Positions 8,739 to 17,105 of a stretch of DNA of 64,000 bases are shown piece by piece. The stretch covers positions 1-64,000 of the forward strand of contig NZ_CBCSIQ010000002.1 of assembly GCF_965139615.1 (NCBI RefSeq), in the 5' to 3' direction. A program made the translations under genes and the position numbers. This stretch comes from Kerstersia similis (GTDB taxonomy: Bacteria > Pseudomonadota > Gammaproteobacteria > Burkholderiales > Burkholderiaceae_B). The notes beneath the pieces were generated by a model, which did no database searches, was not told where the DNA came from, and saw only the letters and a list, made by a program, of their open reading frames with translations. Each line of letters opens with the position of its first letter. The stretch's first letter is position 1.

Positions 8739-10256
8739 ATGCACAGCGATCGTATCCGCCTTGCTTCCCTGAAGGACAAGATCGTATCTGCCGAAGCGGC
8801 AGCAGAAATCTTCCGTGACGGCATGGTCGTCGGCATGAGCGGTTTTACCCGCGCCGGCGATTGCAAAGCCGTTCCGCATGCGCTGGCACGCCGCGCTGCC
8901 CGCGACCCCTTGAGCATCACGCTCATTACTGGCGCTTCGCTGGGTCATGACACCGACAAACTGCTGGCCGAGGCGGGAGTTCTGGGCCGCCGCTTGCCGT
9001 TCCAGGTGGACACCACCCTGCGGCGCAAGATCAACGCCGGCGAAGTGAAATTCATTGACCAGCATTTGTCGGAAACGGTAGAGCAATTGCGCGCCGGTTT
9101 CCTGGGCAAGCTGGACGTAGCCGTCATCGAAGCCTGTGCCATTACCGAAGATGGCGGTATTGTGCCCACCATGTCGGTCGGTAATTCCGCGACATTCGCG
9201 ACCATGGCCGAGCGCATCATCATCGAGCTCAACACCCAGGTGCCAGCGGCGCTGGAAGGTTTCCACGACATCTATCTGCCGGAAAACCGCCCGCATCGCC
9301 AGCCGGTGCCGCTGACCGATATCGGTCAGCGCATAGGCAGCACCAGCATCAAGGTGGATCCTGCGCGTATTGCCGCCATTGTCATTACCGATCAGCCGGA
9401 CAGCCCTTCCAACGTGCTGCCGCCGGACGATGAGACGGCCGCCATCGCCGGGCACATCAATGACTATCTGCTCAACGAAGTGCGCCAGGGCCGCCTGACG
9501 CATTCCCTGGTGCCACTGCAGGCGGGTATCGGTACCATTGCCAACGCCGTGCTGCATGGTCTGGTGGATTCGCCTTTCCACGACCTGACGATGTACTCCG
9601 AAGTGCTGCAGGACAGCACCTTCGCGCTGCTGGATTCGGGCCAGATGACGTTTGCCTCGGCTTCCTCCATCACCGTCTCCAAGCCGGTCTATGAACAGCT
9701 GATCCAGAACGTTGAAAAGTACCGTTCGCGCCTGGTGCTGCGTCCCCAGGAAATCAGCAACCTGCCCGAATTGGTGCGTCGTTTCGGCTTGATCACGCTG
9801 AACACCGCCCTGGAATTCGATATTTACGGCAATGTGAACTCCACCCATGTGGGCGGTACGCACATGATGAACGGCATTGGCGGTTCGGGCGACTTTGCCC
9901 GCAATGCGCATACGTCCATTTTCGTGACCAAGTCCATAGCCAAGGGTGGCGATATCTCCAGCGTGGTGCCGATGGTGCCGCATGTGGATCACTCAGCCCA
10001 CGACGTTGACATCCTGGTGACGGAAACCGGGCTGGCGGATCTGCGTGGTCTGGCGCCGCGTGAACGTGCCGCGACCATTATCGAGAATTGCGTGCATCCC
10101 TTGTATCGCGATGAACTGCGCGAGTACTTCCGCGCCGCGTGCAAGCGTGGCGGCCAGACGCCGCATGTGCTGGAAGAAGCGTTTGCCTGGCATACGCGTT
10201 TCCAGCAAACGCACAGCATGCTGGCCAATCAGGAGCATGAAGTCGCCGTTGTTTGA
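8739..10256 (+). CDS. Acetyl-CoA hydrolase / succinyl-CoA:acetate CoA-transferase family protein
   Basis: A 505-residue class I CoA-transferase of the acetyl-CoA hydrolase/transferase family (AarC/Cat1/YgfH type). It has the two-domain family layout, with the conserved MVVGMSGFTRAGDCKAVP start and VGGTHMMNGIGGSGDFARNA near the C-terminus. The expected catalytic glutamate is E288 in SEVLQD, which in this family forms the glutamyl-CoA thioester. Likely reactions are acetyl-CoA + succinate exchange or related propionyl/butyryl transfers; which one cannot be decided here. It is divergent from, and probably controlled by, the LysR gene. The ATG at 8739 follows AGGAGA ten bases upstream. Confidence 0.9.
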   Translation: MHSDRIRLASLKDKIVSAEAAAEIFRDGMVVGMSGFTRAGDCKAVPHALARRAARDPLSITLITGASLGHDTDKLLAEAGVLGRRLPFQVDTTLRRKINAGEVKFIDQHLSETVEQLRAGFLGKLDVAVIEACAITEDGGIVPTMSVGNSATFATMAERIIIELNTQVPAALEGFHDIYLPENRPHRQPVPLTDIGQRIGSTSIKVDPARIAAIVITDQPDSPSNVLPPDDETAAIAGHINDYLLNEVRQGRLTHSLVPLQAGIGTIANAVLHGLVDSPFHDLTMYSEVLQDSTFALLDSGQMTFASASSITVSKPVYEQLIQNVEKYRSRLVLRPQEISNLPELVRRFGLITLNTALEFDIYGNVNSTHVGGTHMMNGIGGSGDFARNAHTSIFVTKSIAKGGDISSVVPMVPHVDHSAHDVDILVTETGLADLRGLAPRERAATIIENCVHPLYRDELREYFRAACKRGGQTPHVLEEAFAWHTRFQQTHSMLANQEHEVAVV

Positions 10257-10280
10257 GACCGCAACGGTATTTGCCTAGCG

Positions 10281-10336
10281 CCCGGAAATGTTCCGGGGCT
10301 TTTATCGGCCGTCACGGTGTGGCGGCCGTTTTTTTT
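10281..10336 (+). terminator. Tandem terminators after the CoA-transferase gene
   Basis: Two hairpins follow the stop codon. The first is GCCCGGAA/TTCCGGGGC followed by TTTTAT at about 10280-10304. The second, stronger one has GGCCGTCAC (10307-10315) pairing with GTGGCGGCC (10319-10327, one G:U pair) over a three-base loop, followed by G and eight T residues. Confidence 0.85.
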
Positions 10337-10444
10337 GCACAGCGAATTTGTGGGTGCGGCCTGGCGCATTCATGGGCTGGCGCCTGAGGTTTCTCATGAA
10401 CCTCAGGCGCCCAGGCACACGAAGTATGCAGGCAGGCAGTGGGG

Positions 10445-10834
10445 TCAGGTGGGCGTTTCAGCGATCTCGTAGTGGAAGACTTTGCTGACAATTTGCCAGC
10501 GCCCATCCAGCTTGAGCAAGGTCAGGAAGTCAGTGAAGTGCTTGGGAGGGATGGAGCATTCCGCCTTGACGAATGCCGTTACGGGGCCGGCGAACTCAAT
10601 GGATAGGATACGGTCCGTGGGTTGCCAGCCCTGGCTGGCTGGAGAAGGGCGCTGATCCACGACAGGGAAATATTGCGTCATATCCCAATGCAGCAATGTT
10701 CCCGTGGTCGCGCAGAAATAATGCGCTTCCGGGTGGAACACCCGTTTCAGGCGGGCCGTGTCGCTATGGTGCAAGCCGGCAAAGTAGTCATCCAGCGCGG
10801 CAATGACATCGGCAAAATCGGTCTGGGCGCTCAT
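10445..10834 (-). CDS. NTF2-like (putative lumazine-binding / SnoaL-like) protein
   Basis: A 129-residue protein of the NTF2-like superfamily, closest in pattern to the putative lumazine-binding or SnoaL-like group: a helical start (DVIAALDDYFAGLHHSD), a FHPEAHYFCA strand, then a cone-shaped sheet ending in LLKLDGRWQIVSKVFHYE. Members bind small hydrophobic ligands and some are isomerases or hydrolases; no activity can be assigned. Its start overlaps the stop of the upstream tautomerase gene by four bases (ATGA), so it is translationally coupled and the last gene of a three-gene operon. Confidence 0.75.
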   Translation of the reverse strand: MSAQTDFADVIAALDDYFAGLHHSDTARLKRVFHPEAHYFCATTGTLLHWDMTQYFPVVDQRPSPASQGWQPTDRILSIEFAGPVTAFVKAECSIPPKHFTDFLTLLKLDGRWQIVSKVFHYEIAETPT

Positions 10835-11034
10835 GGGTTTTGCTTCCGGAAGTCAGGAACCGAGACACCGCCCAGGCCCCAGTTGTCCAAGTCCACCTCA
10901 TCAATGACGACATGTGTGACGGCGGGCGGCTTTTGCAGGACTTGAAACAGCAGATCCGTGACACCGGCTATCAGTGCGGACTTCTGTTCGCGTGTCACGC
11001 CTTCTCGCGTGACCTTGATGTTGACGTAGGGCAT
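10831..11034 (-). CDS. 4-oxalocrotonate tautomerase-family protein
   Basis: A 67-residue tautomerase. After Met removal the N-terminal residue is Pro, the catalytic base of the family, followed by the typical YVNIKVTREGVTREQKSALIAGVTDLL and the THVVIDEVDLDNWGLGG segment. These small enzymes form hexamers or dimers and interconvert enol and keto forms; the physiological substrate is unknown. It is the middle gene of the flavodoxin-tautomerase-NTF2 operon, overlapping the downstream gene by ATGA and starting ten bases after the upstream stop. Confidence 0.87.
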   Translation of the reverse strand: MPYVNIKVTREGVTREQKSALIAGVTDLLFQVLQKPPAVTHVVIDEVDLDNWGLGGVSVPDFRKQNP

Positions 11035-11044
11035 GGTGTGTTCC

Positions 11045-11605
11045 TCAGTTCAAATGCCGCACGGTGTCGGCGATACGTTGGCCAAACAATGTCGCAGTGC
11101 GCAGGTCGCCCGCGCTCATTTCATCAGGAGAGGCATCGGCCGGCGTGGCCGTCATCAGGCCGGCGAAGGAGGCCAGGTAATTGATGTCATCGCGTGCGGA
11201 AGCTTTCACGTTGCTGGGCATCAGGCCGGTGCCTACCCACAACATGCCGTGCTGTTGTGACAGGGTAAAGAGGGCATGGAGCGTTGCCAGTTTGTCGCCG
11301 TTGATGCCAGCACTATTGGTAAAGCCTGCGGCCAGCTTGTTCTTCCAGGCTTGCTGGCTCCAGGCTGCAGCGCTGGCATCCATGAAGCGCTTGAACTGCC
11401 AGCTGACGCTGCCCATATAGGTGGGGGAACCGAAAACAATGGCGCGAGCACTTTCCAGGCGGTTCCAGCCATCAGCAGGCAGTTGGCCGTGCTCATCAAT
11501 GGCAATGAGCACGGCTTGGCTGCCTGCGGCGACGGCTTGGGCAACTTTCGCGGTGTGGCCATAGCCACTGTGGTACACGATGGCAATAGAGGGTGGGGCT
11601 GTCAT
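11045..11605 (-). CDS. Flavodoxin-family NAD(P)H-dependent oxidoreductase
   Basis: A 186-residue flavodoxin-like protein resembling the WrbA/NADPH-dependent FMN reductase group. It begins IAIVYHSGYGHTAKVA, the FMN phosphate-binding loop, and has FGSPTYMGSVSWQFKRFMDASA and a GMLWVGTGLMPSN segment around the isoalloxazine site. It likely reduces quinones or other electrophiles. I chose ATG 11605, which has AGGAG nine bases upstream; an upstream TTG at 11641 would overlap the divergent operator. It heads the operon with the tautomerase and NTF2-like genes, and a LysR gene is divergent. Confidence 0.83.
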   Translation of the reverse strand: MTAPPSIAIVYHSGYGHTAKVAQAVAAGSQAVLIAIDEHGQLPADGWNRLESARAIVFGSPTYMGSVSWQFKRFMDASAAAWSQQAWKNKLAAGFTNSAGINGDKLATLHALFTLSQQHGMLWVGTGLMPSNVKASARDDINYLASFAGLMTATPADASPDEMSAGDLRTATLFGQRIADTVRHLN

Positions 11606-11645
11606 TCGAGGGGGCTCCTGTGTGGTGTTTGCAGGAGTCAAGAAT

Positions 11646-11662
11646 ATTCATCCCGGATGAAT
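11646..11662. promoter_or_regulatory. 17-bp perfect palindrome, probable LysR operator
   Basis: ATTCATCCCGGATGAAT is a perfect dyad centred on C11654 with arms ATTCATCC/GGATGAAT and contains a T-N11-A pattern. It lies in the 103-base gap between the divergent flavodoxin and LysR genes, the expected place for the LysR protein to bind. AT-rich sequence suitable for a -10 box follows toward the lysR start. Confidence 0.6.
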
Positions 11663-11708
11663 TGATAAACTGAGCAGATTTAATTTTATAAATTACATCA
11701 GGTAATTC

Positions 11709-12638
11709 ATGATGCGTCAGTTTGACGATGTGATGATCGGCAGCCTCGAGCTTTTCTGTTTGGCCGCAGAGCTGGAGAGCTTTACGCTGGCTGCGACGCA
11801 GGCAGGTCTTACGCCCGCGGCAGTCAGCCGGGCGATCGGCCGGCTGGAAGATCGGCTGCAGGTGAAATTGTTCGTGCGCAGCACCCGGAAAATCCGTCTG
11901 ACAGACGGGGGGCGCGCCTACTTTGCGCATTGCAAACAGGTGCTCAATCAACTGCTTGAAGCCGAGCGTGAACTGACCGGGCGGCAAACGGAGCCGGCAG
12001 GTATTGTGCGTATCAGTGTGCCCACCACCTTGGGGCATTATGGTTTGCTTGGCCTGCTGCCGGGTTTTCGCAAGCGCTATCCTCAGGTGAAAATCGAAGT
12101 GCAGTTGAGCAATCGCAATATTGATCTCACTGCGGATGGCTTCGATATCGCTGTGCGCGCCCGGACGCCGCCAGATTCCGGCATGATTGCCCGCAAGTTG
12201 ATGGATGCCGCACTGGTGGTGGTGGCGACCCCCGAGTATCTGGCGCAGGCTGGGACACCCATGACGCTGGAGGACCTGACACAGCATGAGTGCATCCAGT
12301 TTGTCTTGCCCAGTACCGGCCAACGTGTTCCCTGGGAATTCTGCCGGGCAGGGGAAGATCTCGATGTCGTCACCGACGGCAGCTACACCTGTTCCGATGA
12401 TTTGCTGGGTGTCGTTACGCTGGCCAGGGCGGGAGCGGGGCTACTGCAAACCTATCGCTTCATCGTGGATGAAGACATCCAATGCGGCCGGCTGGTGGAG
12501 TTGTTGCAGCCATTTGCCGGGCGTTCGCGGCCTTTTTCATTGATCTATCCCGGCAACCGGCACATGCCTTTGAGAGTCCGGGTTTTCATCGACTATATCC
12601 TGGCGTGCTTGGGAGACAGGCCCTTGCGGGGCCGCTAA
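11709..12638 (+). CDS. LysR family transcriptional regulator
   Basis: A 309-residue LysR regulator of the DsdC/AaeR-like group. The DNA-binding domain spans residues about 8-68 (LELFCLAAELESFTLAATQAG, AVSRAIGRLEDRLQ). The effector domain follows, with VPTTLGHYGLLGLLPGF and the AVRARTPPDSGMIARKL segment typical of this branch. It is divergent from the flavodoxin-tautomerase-NTF2 operon and most likely regulates it, through the palindrome at 11646-11662. The inducer, perhaps a quinone or other electrophile, is inferred from the target genes only. Confidence 0.88.
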   Translation: MMRQFDDVMIGSLELFCLAAELESFTLAATQAGLTPAAVSRAIGRLEDRLQVKLFVRSTRKIRLTDGGRAYFAHCKQVLNQLLEAERELTGRQTEPAGIVRISVPTTLGHYGLLGLLPGFRKRYPQVKIEVQLSNRNIDLTADGFDIAVRARTPPDSGMIARKLMDAALVVVATPEYLAQAGTPMTLEDLTQHECIQFVLPSTGQRVPWEFCRAGEDLDVVTDGSYTCSDDLLGVVTLARAGAGLLQTYRFIVDEDIQCGRLVELLQPFAGRSRPFSLIYPGNRHMPLRVRVFIDYILACLGDRPLRGR

Positions 12639-12647
12639 GGGCCTGTC
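12615..12647. terminator. Inverted repeat between convergent genes, probable terminator
   Basis: GACAGGCCCTT (12615-12625) is perfectly complementary to AAGGGCCTGTC (12637-12647), an 11-bp stem with an 11-base loop. It spans the end of the LysR gene and lies just beyond the pyrD stop on the other strand. There is no strong T-run on either side, so efficiency is uncertain. Confidence 0.5.
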
Positions 12648-12659
12648 AAACATATCGGA

Positions 12660-13706
12660 TCAGAGTTGCCGCAAGGCCTGGACGCACTCCTGCACCAGCC
12701 CTGGGCCGCGATAGATCATGCCGGTATAAATCTGTACCGCTTGCGCACCGGCAGCCAGCTTTTCCTGGGCGCGTTTGCCGGAGTCTATGCCGCCAACGCC
12801 GATGATGGCGCAGCCGCCAGCCAGGCGGGCGTGCAGACGCCGAATGACTTCCAGCGACAGTTCATGGACAGGGGGGCCAGAGAGCCCGCCTGCTTCTTCC
12901 GCATGCGCCTGGCCGGCGACAGCCGTGCGCGAGAGCGTCGTGTTGGTTGCGATCACACCGTCGATGCGGTGACGCAGCAGGGTGTCCGCAATGGCATCGA
13001 CTTCTTCGGTGCTGAGGTCGGGTGCAATCTTTACCGCCAAGGGCACATTGCGTCCGTGATGGTCTGCGAGGGCCTGGCGCTTTTCCTGCAGGGCGCCCAG
13101 CAGGGCATCGAGCGCATCGCCGCTTTGCAGGCTGCGCAGGTTCTTGGTATTGGGCGAGGAAATATTGACGGTAACGTAGTCGGCATGAGGATAGACGCCC
13201 TCCAGGCCCAGCAGATAGTCATCCACGGCCCGTTCTACCGGCGTATCGGCATTCTTGCCGATATTCAGTCCCAGGATGCCGCCATGTTGACGCCACTGGC
13301 TGTTTTGCACGTTTTGCAGAAAAACTTCCAGGCCCTCATTGTTGAAACCCATGCGGTTGATCAGCGCCTGGCCCTGGGGCAGCCGGAACATGCGCGGCTT
13401 CGGGTTGCCGGGTTGCGGGCGTGGCGTGACGGTGCCGACTTCCACGAACCCGAATCCCAGGGCGCCCAGCGCGTCGATGCAAGCGCCATTTTTATCCAGG
13501 CCGGCAGCCAGGCCCACGCCATTGCGCAAAGACAAGCCCATGATTTCTACGGGTTTGCCGGCACAGCGTTGTTCCAGCAGCGGACGGGTCAACTGGCAGC
13601 GTTGCAGGCGAGCCAGATTGCGCAGCGTCATTTCGTGCGCGGTTTCCGCATCCATGGCAAAAAGGGCGCGGCGCGTCAAAGGGTAAAGAGAGGATAGCAA
13701 GGACAT
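12660..13706 (-). CDS. pyrD: Dihydroorotate dehydrogenase (quinone), class 2
   Basis: A 348-residue class 2 dihydroorotate dehydrogenase, which oxidises dihydroorotate to orotate in pyrimidine synthesis and passes electrons to membrane quinone. It has the N-terminal amphipathic helices that associate with the membrane (residues 1-35), the FMN barrel with GLAAGLDKNG, GFVEVGTVTPRPQPGNPKPR and INRMGFNN, the catalytic Ser loop NISSPNT, and the FMN-phosphate site IIGVGGIDSG near the C-terminus. Length is normal for the family. It is the last gene of the minus-strand group NUDIX-aat-bpt-pyrD, about 130 bases after bpt. Confidence 0.97.
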   Translation of the reverse strand: MSLLSSLYPLTRRALFAMDAETAHEMTLRNLARLQRCQLTRPLLEQRCAGKPVEIMGLSLRNGVGLAAGLDKNGACIDALGALGFGFVEVGTVTPRPQPGNPKPRMFRLPQGQALINRMGFNNEGLEVFLQNVQNSQWRQHGGILGLNIGKNADTPVERAVDDYLLGLEGVYPHADYVTVNISSPNTKNLRSLQSGDALDALLGALQEKRQALADHHGRNVPLAVKIAPDLSTEEVDAIADTLLRHRIDGVIATNTTLSRTAVAGQAHAEEAGGLSGPPVHELSLEVIRRLHARLAGGCAIIGVGGIDSGKRAQEKLAAGAQAVQIYTGMIYRGPGLVQECVQALRQL

Positions 13707-13837
13707 GGCTGGCGGTCAGGAGGTCAAGCGGGAAAGGGAGGGGCCGGAGAGGCGGCAGCATACGCCGGGCAAAGAAGTACTGGCGTATGGGCAGCAAGAG
13801 AGCAGCCGGCTGCCGGCCTTCCGGGGAAATCGGGTAT

Positions 13838-14626
13838 TCATGGCTTTTGGCGTGGGGTGGCTAGCAGGCCGGGCCAGTGCTGTGGGGGCAGTTCATCAAA
13901 GGGGAGCCAATGCCCCTCGAACAAAATCTGTGCCGGCGTGTAGCTGGCCTTGTAGTGCATTTTCCCATGGCCAGGGATCCAATACCCCAGGTACAGCCAG
14001 GGGCGGCGATTTTCCTGGCATTGGGCGATCTGCCACAGAATGCTGTAGGCACCCAGGCTGCCGGGCGTGTCAGGGTCGTAGTAAGTGTAAACCGCCGATA
14101 GCCCGTCATCGAGCAAGTCGATGACAGACACCATGACCAGGCGATCGTCCGCCGGGTCGCGAAACTCGACCAGGCGGGTTTCGACCCGGGACGCCAACAG
14201 GAACTGCGCATATTGTTCCTGATCGCCGTCATCCATGCCGCCGCCAGGATGGCGCGAGGCTTGATAGCGCTGGTACAACGCATAGCTTTCCTCGGACCAG
14301 GTGGGCGTCAGGACACGGGCACGCAAATGGGCATGGCGTTTCCAGGCGCGCTTCTGGCTGCGGCTGGGCTGGAAATGCAGCGCATCAACCCGCAGCGGCG
14401 TACAGGCCTGGCAATGATCGCAGTGCGGACGATAAATATGCAGGCCGCTACGCCGGAAACCCAGCCGAATGAGCTGGCTATAGGCGTTTCCCAGCAGTTC
14501 CTGGCCGGATTGCACCACTTGCGAGCGGGCCTGGCGTTCGGGCCAGTAGCTGCACTCATAGCTTTCCGTGCCGTAGCAACGTAGCCAGGTGTTGGAGGCT
14601 GAGGCAGTCTCAGGCGCATGCATCAC
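13838..14626 (-). CDS. bpt: Aspartate/glutamate leucyltransferase (bacterial R-transferase homologue)
   Basis: A 262-residue protein of the arginyltransferase-like family. Bacterial Bpt transfers Leu from Leu-tRNA to proteins with N-terminal Asp or Glu and so feeds the ClpS/ClpAP N-degron pathway. The N-terminal domain has conserved cysteines (CYGTESYECSYWPER) and the CDHCQACTPLRV pair; the C-terminal GNAT-like domain has DGLSAVYTYYDPD and LYLGYWIPGHGKMHYKASYTP. Its start overlaps the stop of aat by ATGA, so the two transferases of the same degradation pathway are translationally coupled. Confidence 0.93.
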   Translation of the reverse strand: MMHAPETASASNTWLRCYGTESYECSYWPERQARSQVVQSGQELLGNAYSQLIRLGFRRSGLHIYRPHCDHCQACTPLRVDALHFQPSRSQKRAWKRHAHLRARVLTPTWSEESYALYQRYQASRHPGGGMDDGDQEQYAQFLLASRVETRLVEFRDPADDRLVMVSVIDLLDDGLSAVYTYYDPDTPGSLGAYSILWQIAQCQENRRPWLYLGYWIPGHGKMHYKASYTPAQILFEGHWLPFDELPPQHWPGLLATPRQKP

Positions 14627-15468
14627 CGTGCTCCTTGTGCGGAGCTATCCGGGCGGGTGGGGCCAGTGGGCGGGGCCTTACCGATTGAACCTGGCTCCAG
14701 CGTGGCGCTGGTGGCATCCGGCAGCGGCCGGATGTGTCCGTAACTGTCTAGCCAGCCGGTTTGCCAGGGCGGCGTGGCTTGACCGATGGCGGACGCAACA
14801 TGTGCCAGGAAGTCCTCGCGGCTGCGCGGCCGGGCGCCCAGGCTGGCCAGGTGAGAGGTTTGTTGCTGGCAGTCGATCCAGCTGACGCCGTGCCGCATCA
14901 GGAAACGAACCAGATAGGCCAGGGCGATTTTCGAGGCATTGCTGCGCCGGGTGAACATGGATTCACCGAAAAACATGCCACCCAGGCTGACGCCGTACAG
15001 GCCGCCTGCCAGCTGCCCGTCTATCCATGTTTCGACGCTGTGAACGGTGCCCGCCCGATGCCAGGCTTCATAGGCCTGGCGCATGGCAGGCACAATCCAG
15101 GTGCCGCCGTCGGCAGACCTGGGGGCCGCGCAGGCAGCGAGAACATGGGAAAACGCCGTATCCACCTGTACGCGTATATTCGTTGCGCCTGCTGCTTCAT
15201 GGCGGGCTAGCTGGCGCAACTGCTTGCGCAAGGCATGGGGAGGCGCAAACTCGGCACAGGCAAGCACCATCCGTGGGTCGGGGCTCCACCAGAGCACCGG
15301 GTCACCGGCAGAAAACCAGGGGAAAATGCCCAGGCTGTAGGCTTGCTGCAAGCGAGCAACAGACAGATCGCCACCCGCGGCCAACAGGCCATCCGGCACG
15401 GTGAGTGCCTGGCTGGCGGGAGGGAAGGGGGTATCGGCTTCCAGCCAGGGAATGCGCATATCGGTCAA
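14623..15468 (-). CDS. aat: Leucyl/phenylalanyl-tRNA-protein transferase
   Basis: A 281-residue L/F-transferase that adds Leu or Phe to N-terminal Arg or Lys of proteins, marking them for ClpS/ClpAP degradation. Family signatures are present: PDGLLAAGGDLS, YSLGIFPWF, WWSPDPRMVL, the long SVETWIDGQLAGGLYGVSLGGMFFGESMFTR core split over residues about 150-185, and SWIDCQQQTSHLASLGA. The tail beyond residue 245 is variable. The gene starts four bases inside the end of the NUDIX gene and ends inside the start of bpt, making a tightly coupled operon. Confidence 0.96.
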   Translation of the reverse strand: MTDMRIPWLEADTPFPPASQALTVPDGLLAAGGDLSVARLQQAYSLGIFPWFSAGDPVLWWSPDPRMVLACAEFAPPHALRKQLRQLARHEAAGATNIRVQVDTAFSHVLAACAAPRSADGGTWIVPAMRQAYEAWHRAGTVHSVETWIDGQLAGGLYGVSLGGMFFGESMFTRRSNASKIALAYLVRFLMRHGVSWIDCQQQTSHLASLGARPRSREDFLAHVASAIGQATPPWQTGWLDSYGHIRPLPDATSATLEPGSIGKAPPTGPTRPDSSAQGAR

Positions 15469-16043
15469 TGCACAGGCAAGGTATAGCGGTGCACCCCAAA
15501 TTCTGGTTGCTTGCGGTCTTCAAAAAAGTGCCGCAAGGTGGAGGACACACTGAGAAAAGATAGCTGATCCCATGGGATATCCGCCTCGTCAAAAAAGGCG
15601 GCTTCCAGGCTTTCCGGGCCGGGATCCAAGGTTTCGCTCAGGACATTGGCCAGATAATAGAAGTGCACCTGGTTCACGCCGGGCACATCTATGACGGTAA
15701 ATAACGGGCCGGCTTCCACCTGGGCGCCAGCTTCTTCCAGGGTTTCGCGCAATGCTCCCTGTTCTGTGGTTTCTTCCAGTTCCATGAAGCCGGCCGGCAA
15801 GGTCCACGCGCCATAGCGCGGTTCAATCGCGCGGCGGCAAAGCAGCACTTTGCCGCGCCAGACGGGCACGCAACCCACGACCATGCGCGGATTTTGATAA
15901 TGCACCGCGCCACAATGCCGGCATAGATCGCGCACACGATTGTCGCCAGGCGGCGTCGCCCGCGTCAGCAGGTTTCCGCATTGGCTGCAATAGCGTTGCT
16001 GGCGTGGTGCCGGAAAATAGAAATCAGCAGGGAGGTCGCTCAT
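15465..16043 (-). CDS. NUDIX hydrolase with zinc-ribbon
   Basis: A 192-residue NUDIX protein. An N-terminal zinc ribbon has CSQC (about residues 19-22) and CRHC (about 41-44). The NUDIX box is GFMELEETTEQGALRETLEEAG with the expected G-x5-E-x7-RE-x2-EE-x-G spacing. This resembles the NADH pyrophosphatase-like group, but the substrate cannot be fixed from sequence; NAD(H), ADP-ribose or other nucleotide diphosphates are possible. It is the first gene of the coupled set with aat and bpt, overlapping aat by four bases. Confidence 0.9.
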   Translation of the reverse strand: MSDLPADFYFPAPRQQRYCSQCGNLLTRATPPGDNRVRDLCRHCGAVHYQNPRMVVGCVPVWRGKVLLCRRAIEPRYGAWTLPAGFMELEETTEQGALRETLEEAGAQVEAGPLFTVIDVPGVNQVHFYYLANVLSETLDPGPESLEAAFFDEADIPWDQLSFLSVSSTLRHFFEDRKQPEFGVHRYTLPVH

Positions 16044-16193
16044 GCAGGCATTTTAGCGATAGACGCCGCTGCCGGGGGAGTCTGGCGTGCCAGAAGGCTT
16101 CATCCAGCGCTGAGGGCGGGGCCAGGATGCCGTCGATGAACTGGAAACGCTGCCGGACGCGGCTGGCTGGGGCCGTTGACAGGTATGTGGTTG

Positions 16194-16811
16194 CTACTCG
16201 GACGGAAAACGCTGAAACCCCAGTGCAGCGGGCAGCAAGGTTGCCCCTATTCCCATCAGGGGCGCGCCGGGGGCGTGTTGATCCAGCCGGAGTGCCGGCA
16301 GCAAATGCCGGGCCGGGGCGTCCGGCGCCAGGGGCGGGTAGTGCGTTTGCCAGTGATCGAGCAACGAGCTGCCATCAGGCAGGCTAAGGCGGCTGGCAGT
16401 GGTTTCCAGTTCGCGGTCGTCCAGTGCTGCCGGGCCGATGGCGGTTTGCGCGTACAGCCGTCCGTCGCTGCTCAGCCACCAGCAGGCAATCGCGCCGGCT
16501 GCTTGGCCCAAATGCGTTTCCAGCCGGGTCTGGGTGGCATTCCAGCGCAGGATGTAAGGCGCTGTCTGCAAGGTGACGAAGACACGTTGCGGGCCGTTCT
16601 GAAAGAACCAGCGGCCTTGAGCGTCATGACCGTAATTGCGGTTGATGAACGCCAGCAGGCCATCATGAGCAATGCGTTCGCCCTGGCTATTCTGGTTGGC
16701 ATCGCCATGTTCATGCAGGCGCCAGGCACCGCGTGCATCCAGCGAAAGCCAGCCGTACGCGGCCGGCACATCCGGCCAGCGTTGCATGGCCTGAAGGACT
16801 TGCTTATCCAT
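16194..16811 (-). CDS. Conserved betaproteobacterial protein of unknown function
   Basis: A 205-residue soluble protein with no signal peptide or membrane segment. The first 125 residues look like a conserved domain: RWPDVPAAYGWLSLDARGAW, then AHDGLLAFINRNYGHDAQGRWFFQNGPQRVFV and a variable tail. I recall similar proteins throughout Burkholderiales annotated only as a DUF (probably DUF2944-type, unverified). The repeated WLSLD/GRWFF strands suggest a beta-rich fold. It lies about 150 bases upstream of the NUDIX gene on the same strand. Confidence 0.7.
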   Translation of the reverse strand: MDKQVLQAMQRWPDVPAAYGWLSLDARGAWRLHEHGDANQNSQGERIAHDGLLAFINRNYGHDAQGRWFFQNGPQRVFVTLQTAPYILRWNATQTRLETHLGQAAGAIACWWLSSDGRLYAQTAIGPAALDDRELETTASRLSLPDGSSLLDHWQTHYPPLAPDAPARHLLPALRLDQHAPGAPLMGIGATLLPAALGFQRFPSE

Positions 16812-17105
16812 GGTCGGTGAGCCTCAGCGGGAGCTTGTGCAATATGTGCACACAATCATGATAAAGATGATTCTTTAGAAGCATAATGAAAAGATTGGAG
16901 GTATAAATATAGTCACTGATGTGCGACAAAATCTGTACGGCAAGTTAGCATATAGGCCAGTTGTCAGGGATTGTCCGGGTGTAGCGCCAGGCGTCTCTTG
17001 AATAACGGCAAGGATTCATGCCACGCTGCTTGTGATTGCATACCTGCAAGGCATGCAACATGGTGGCCTGGGGGCTGTTACTTAGGATACAGACGGAAAC
17101 TGACG

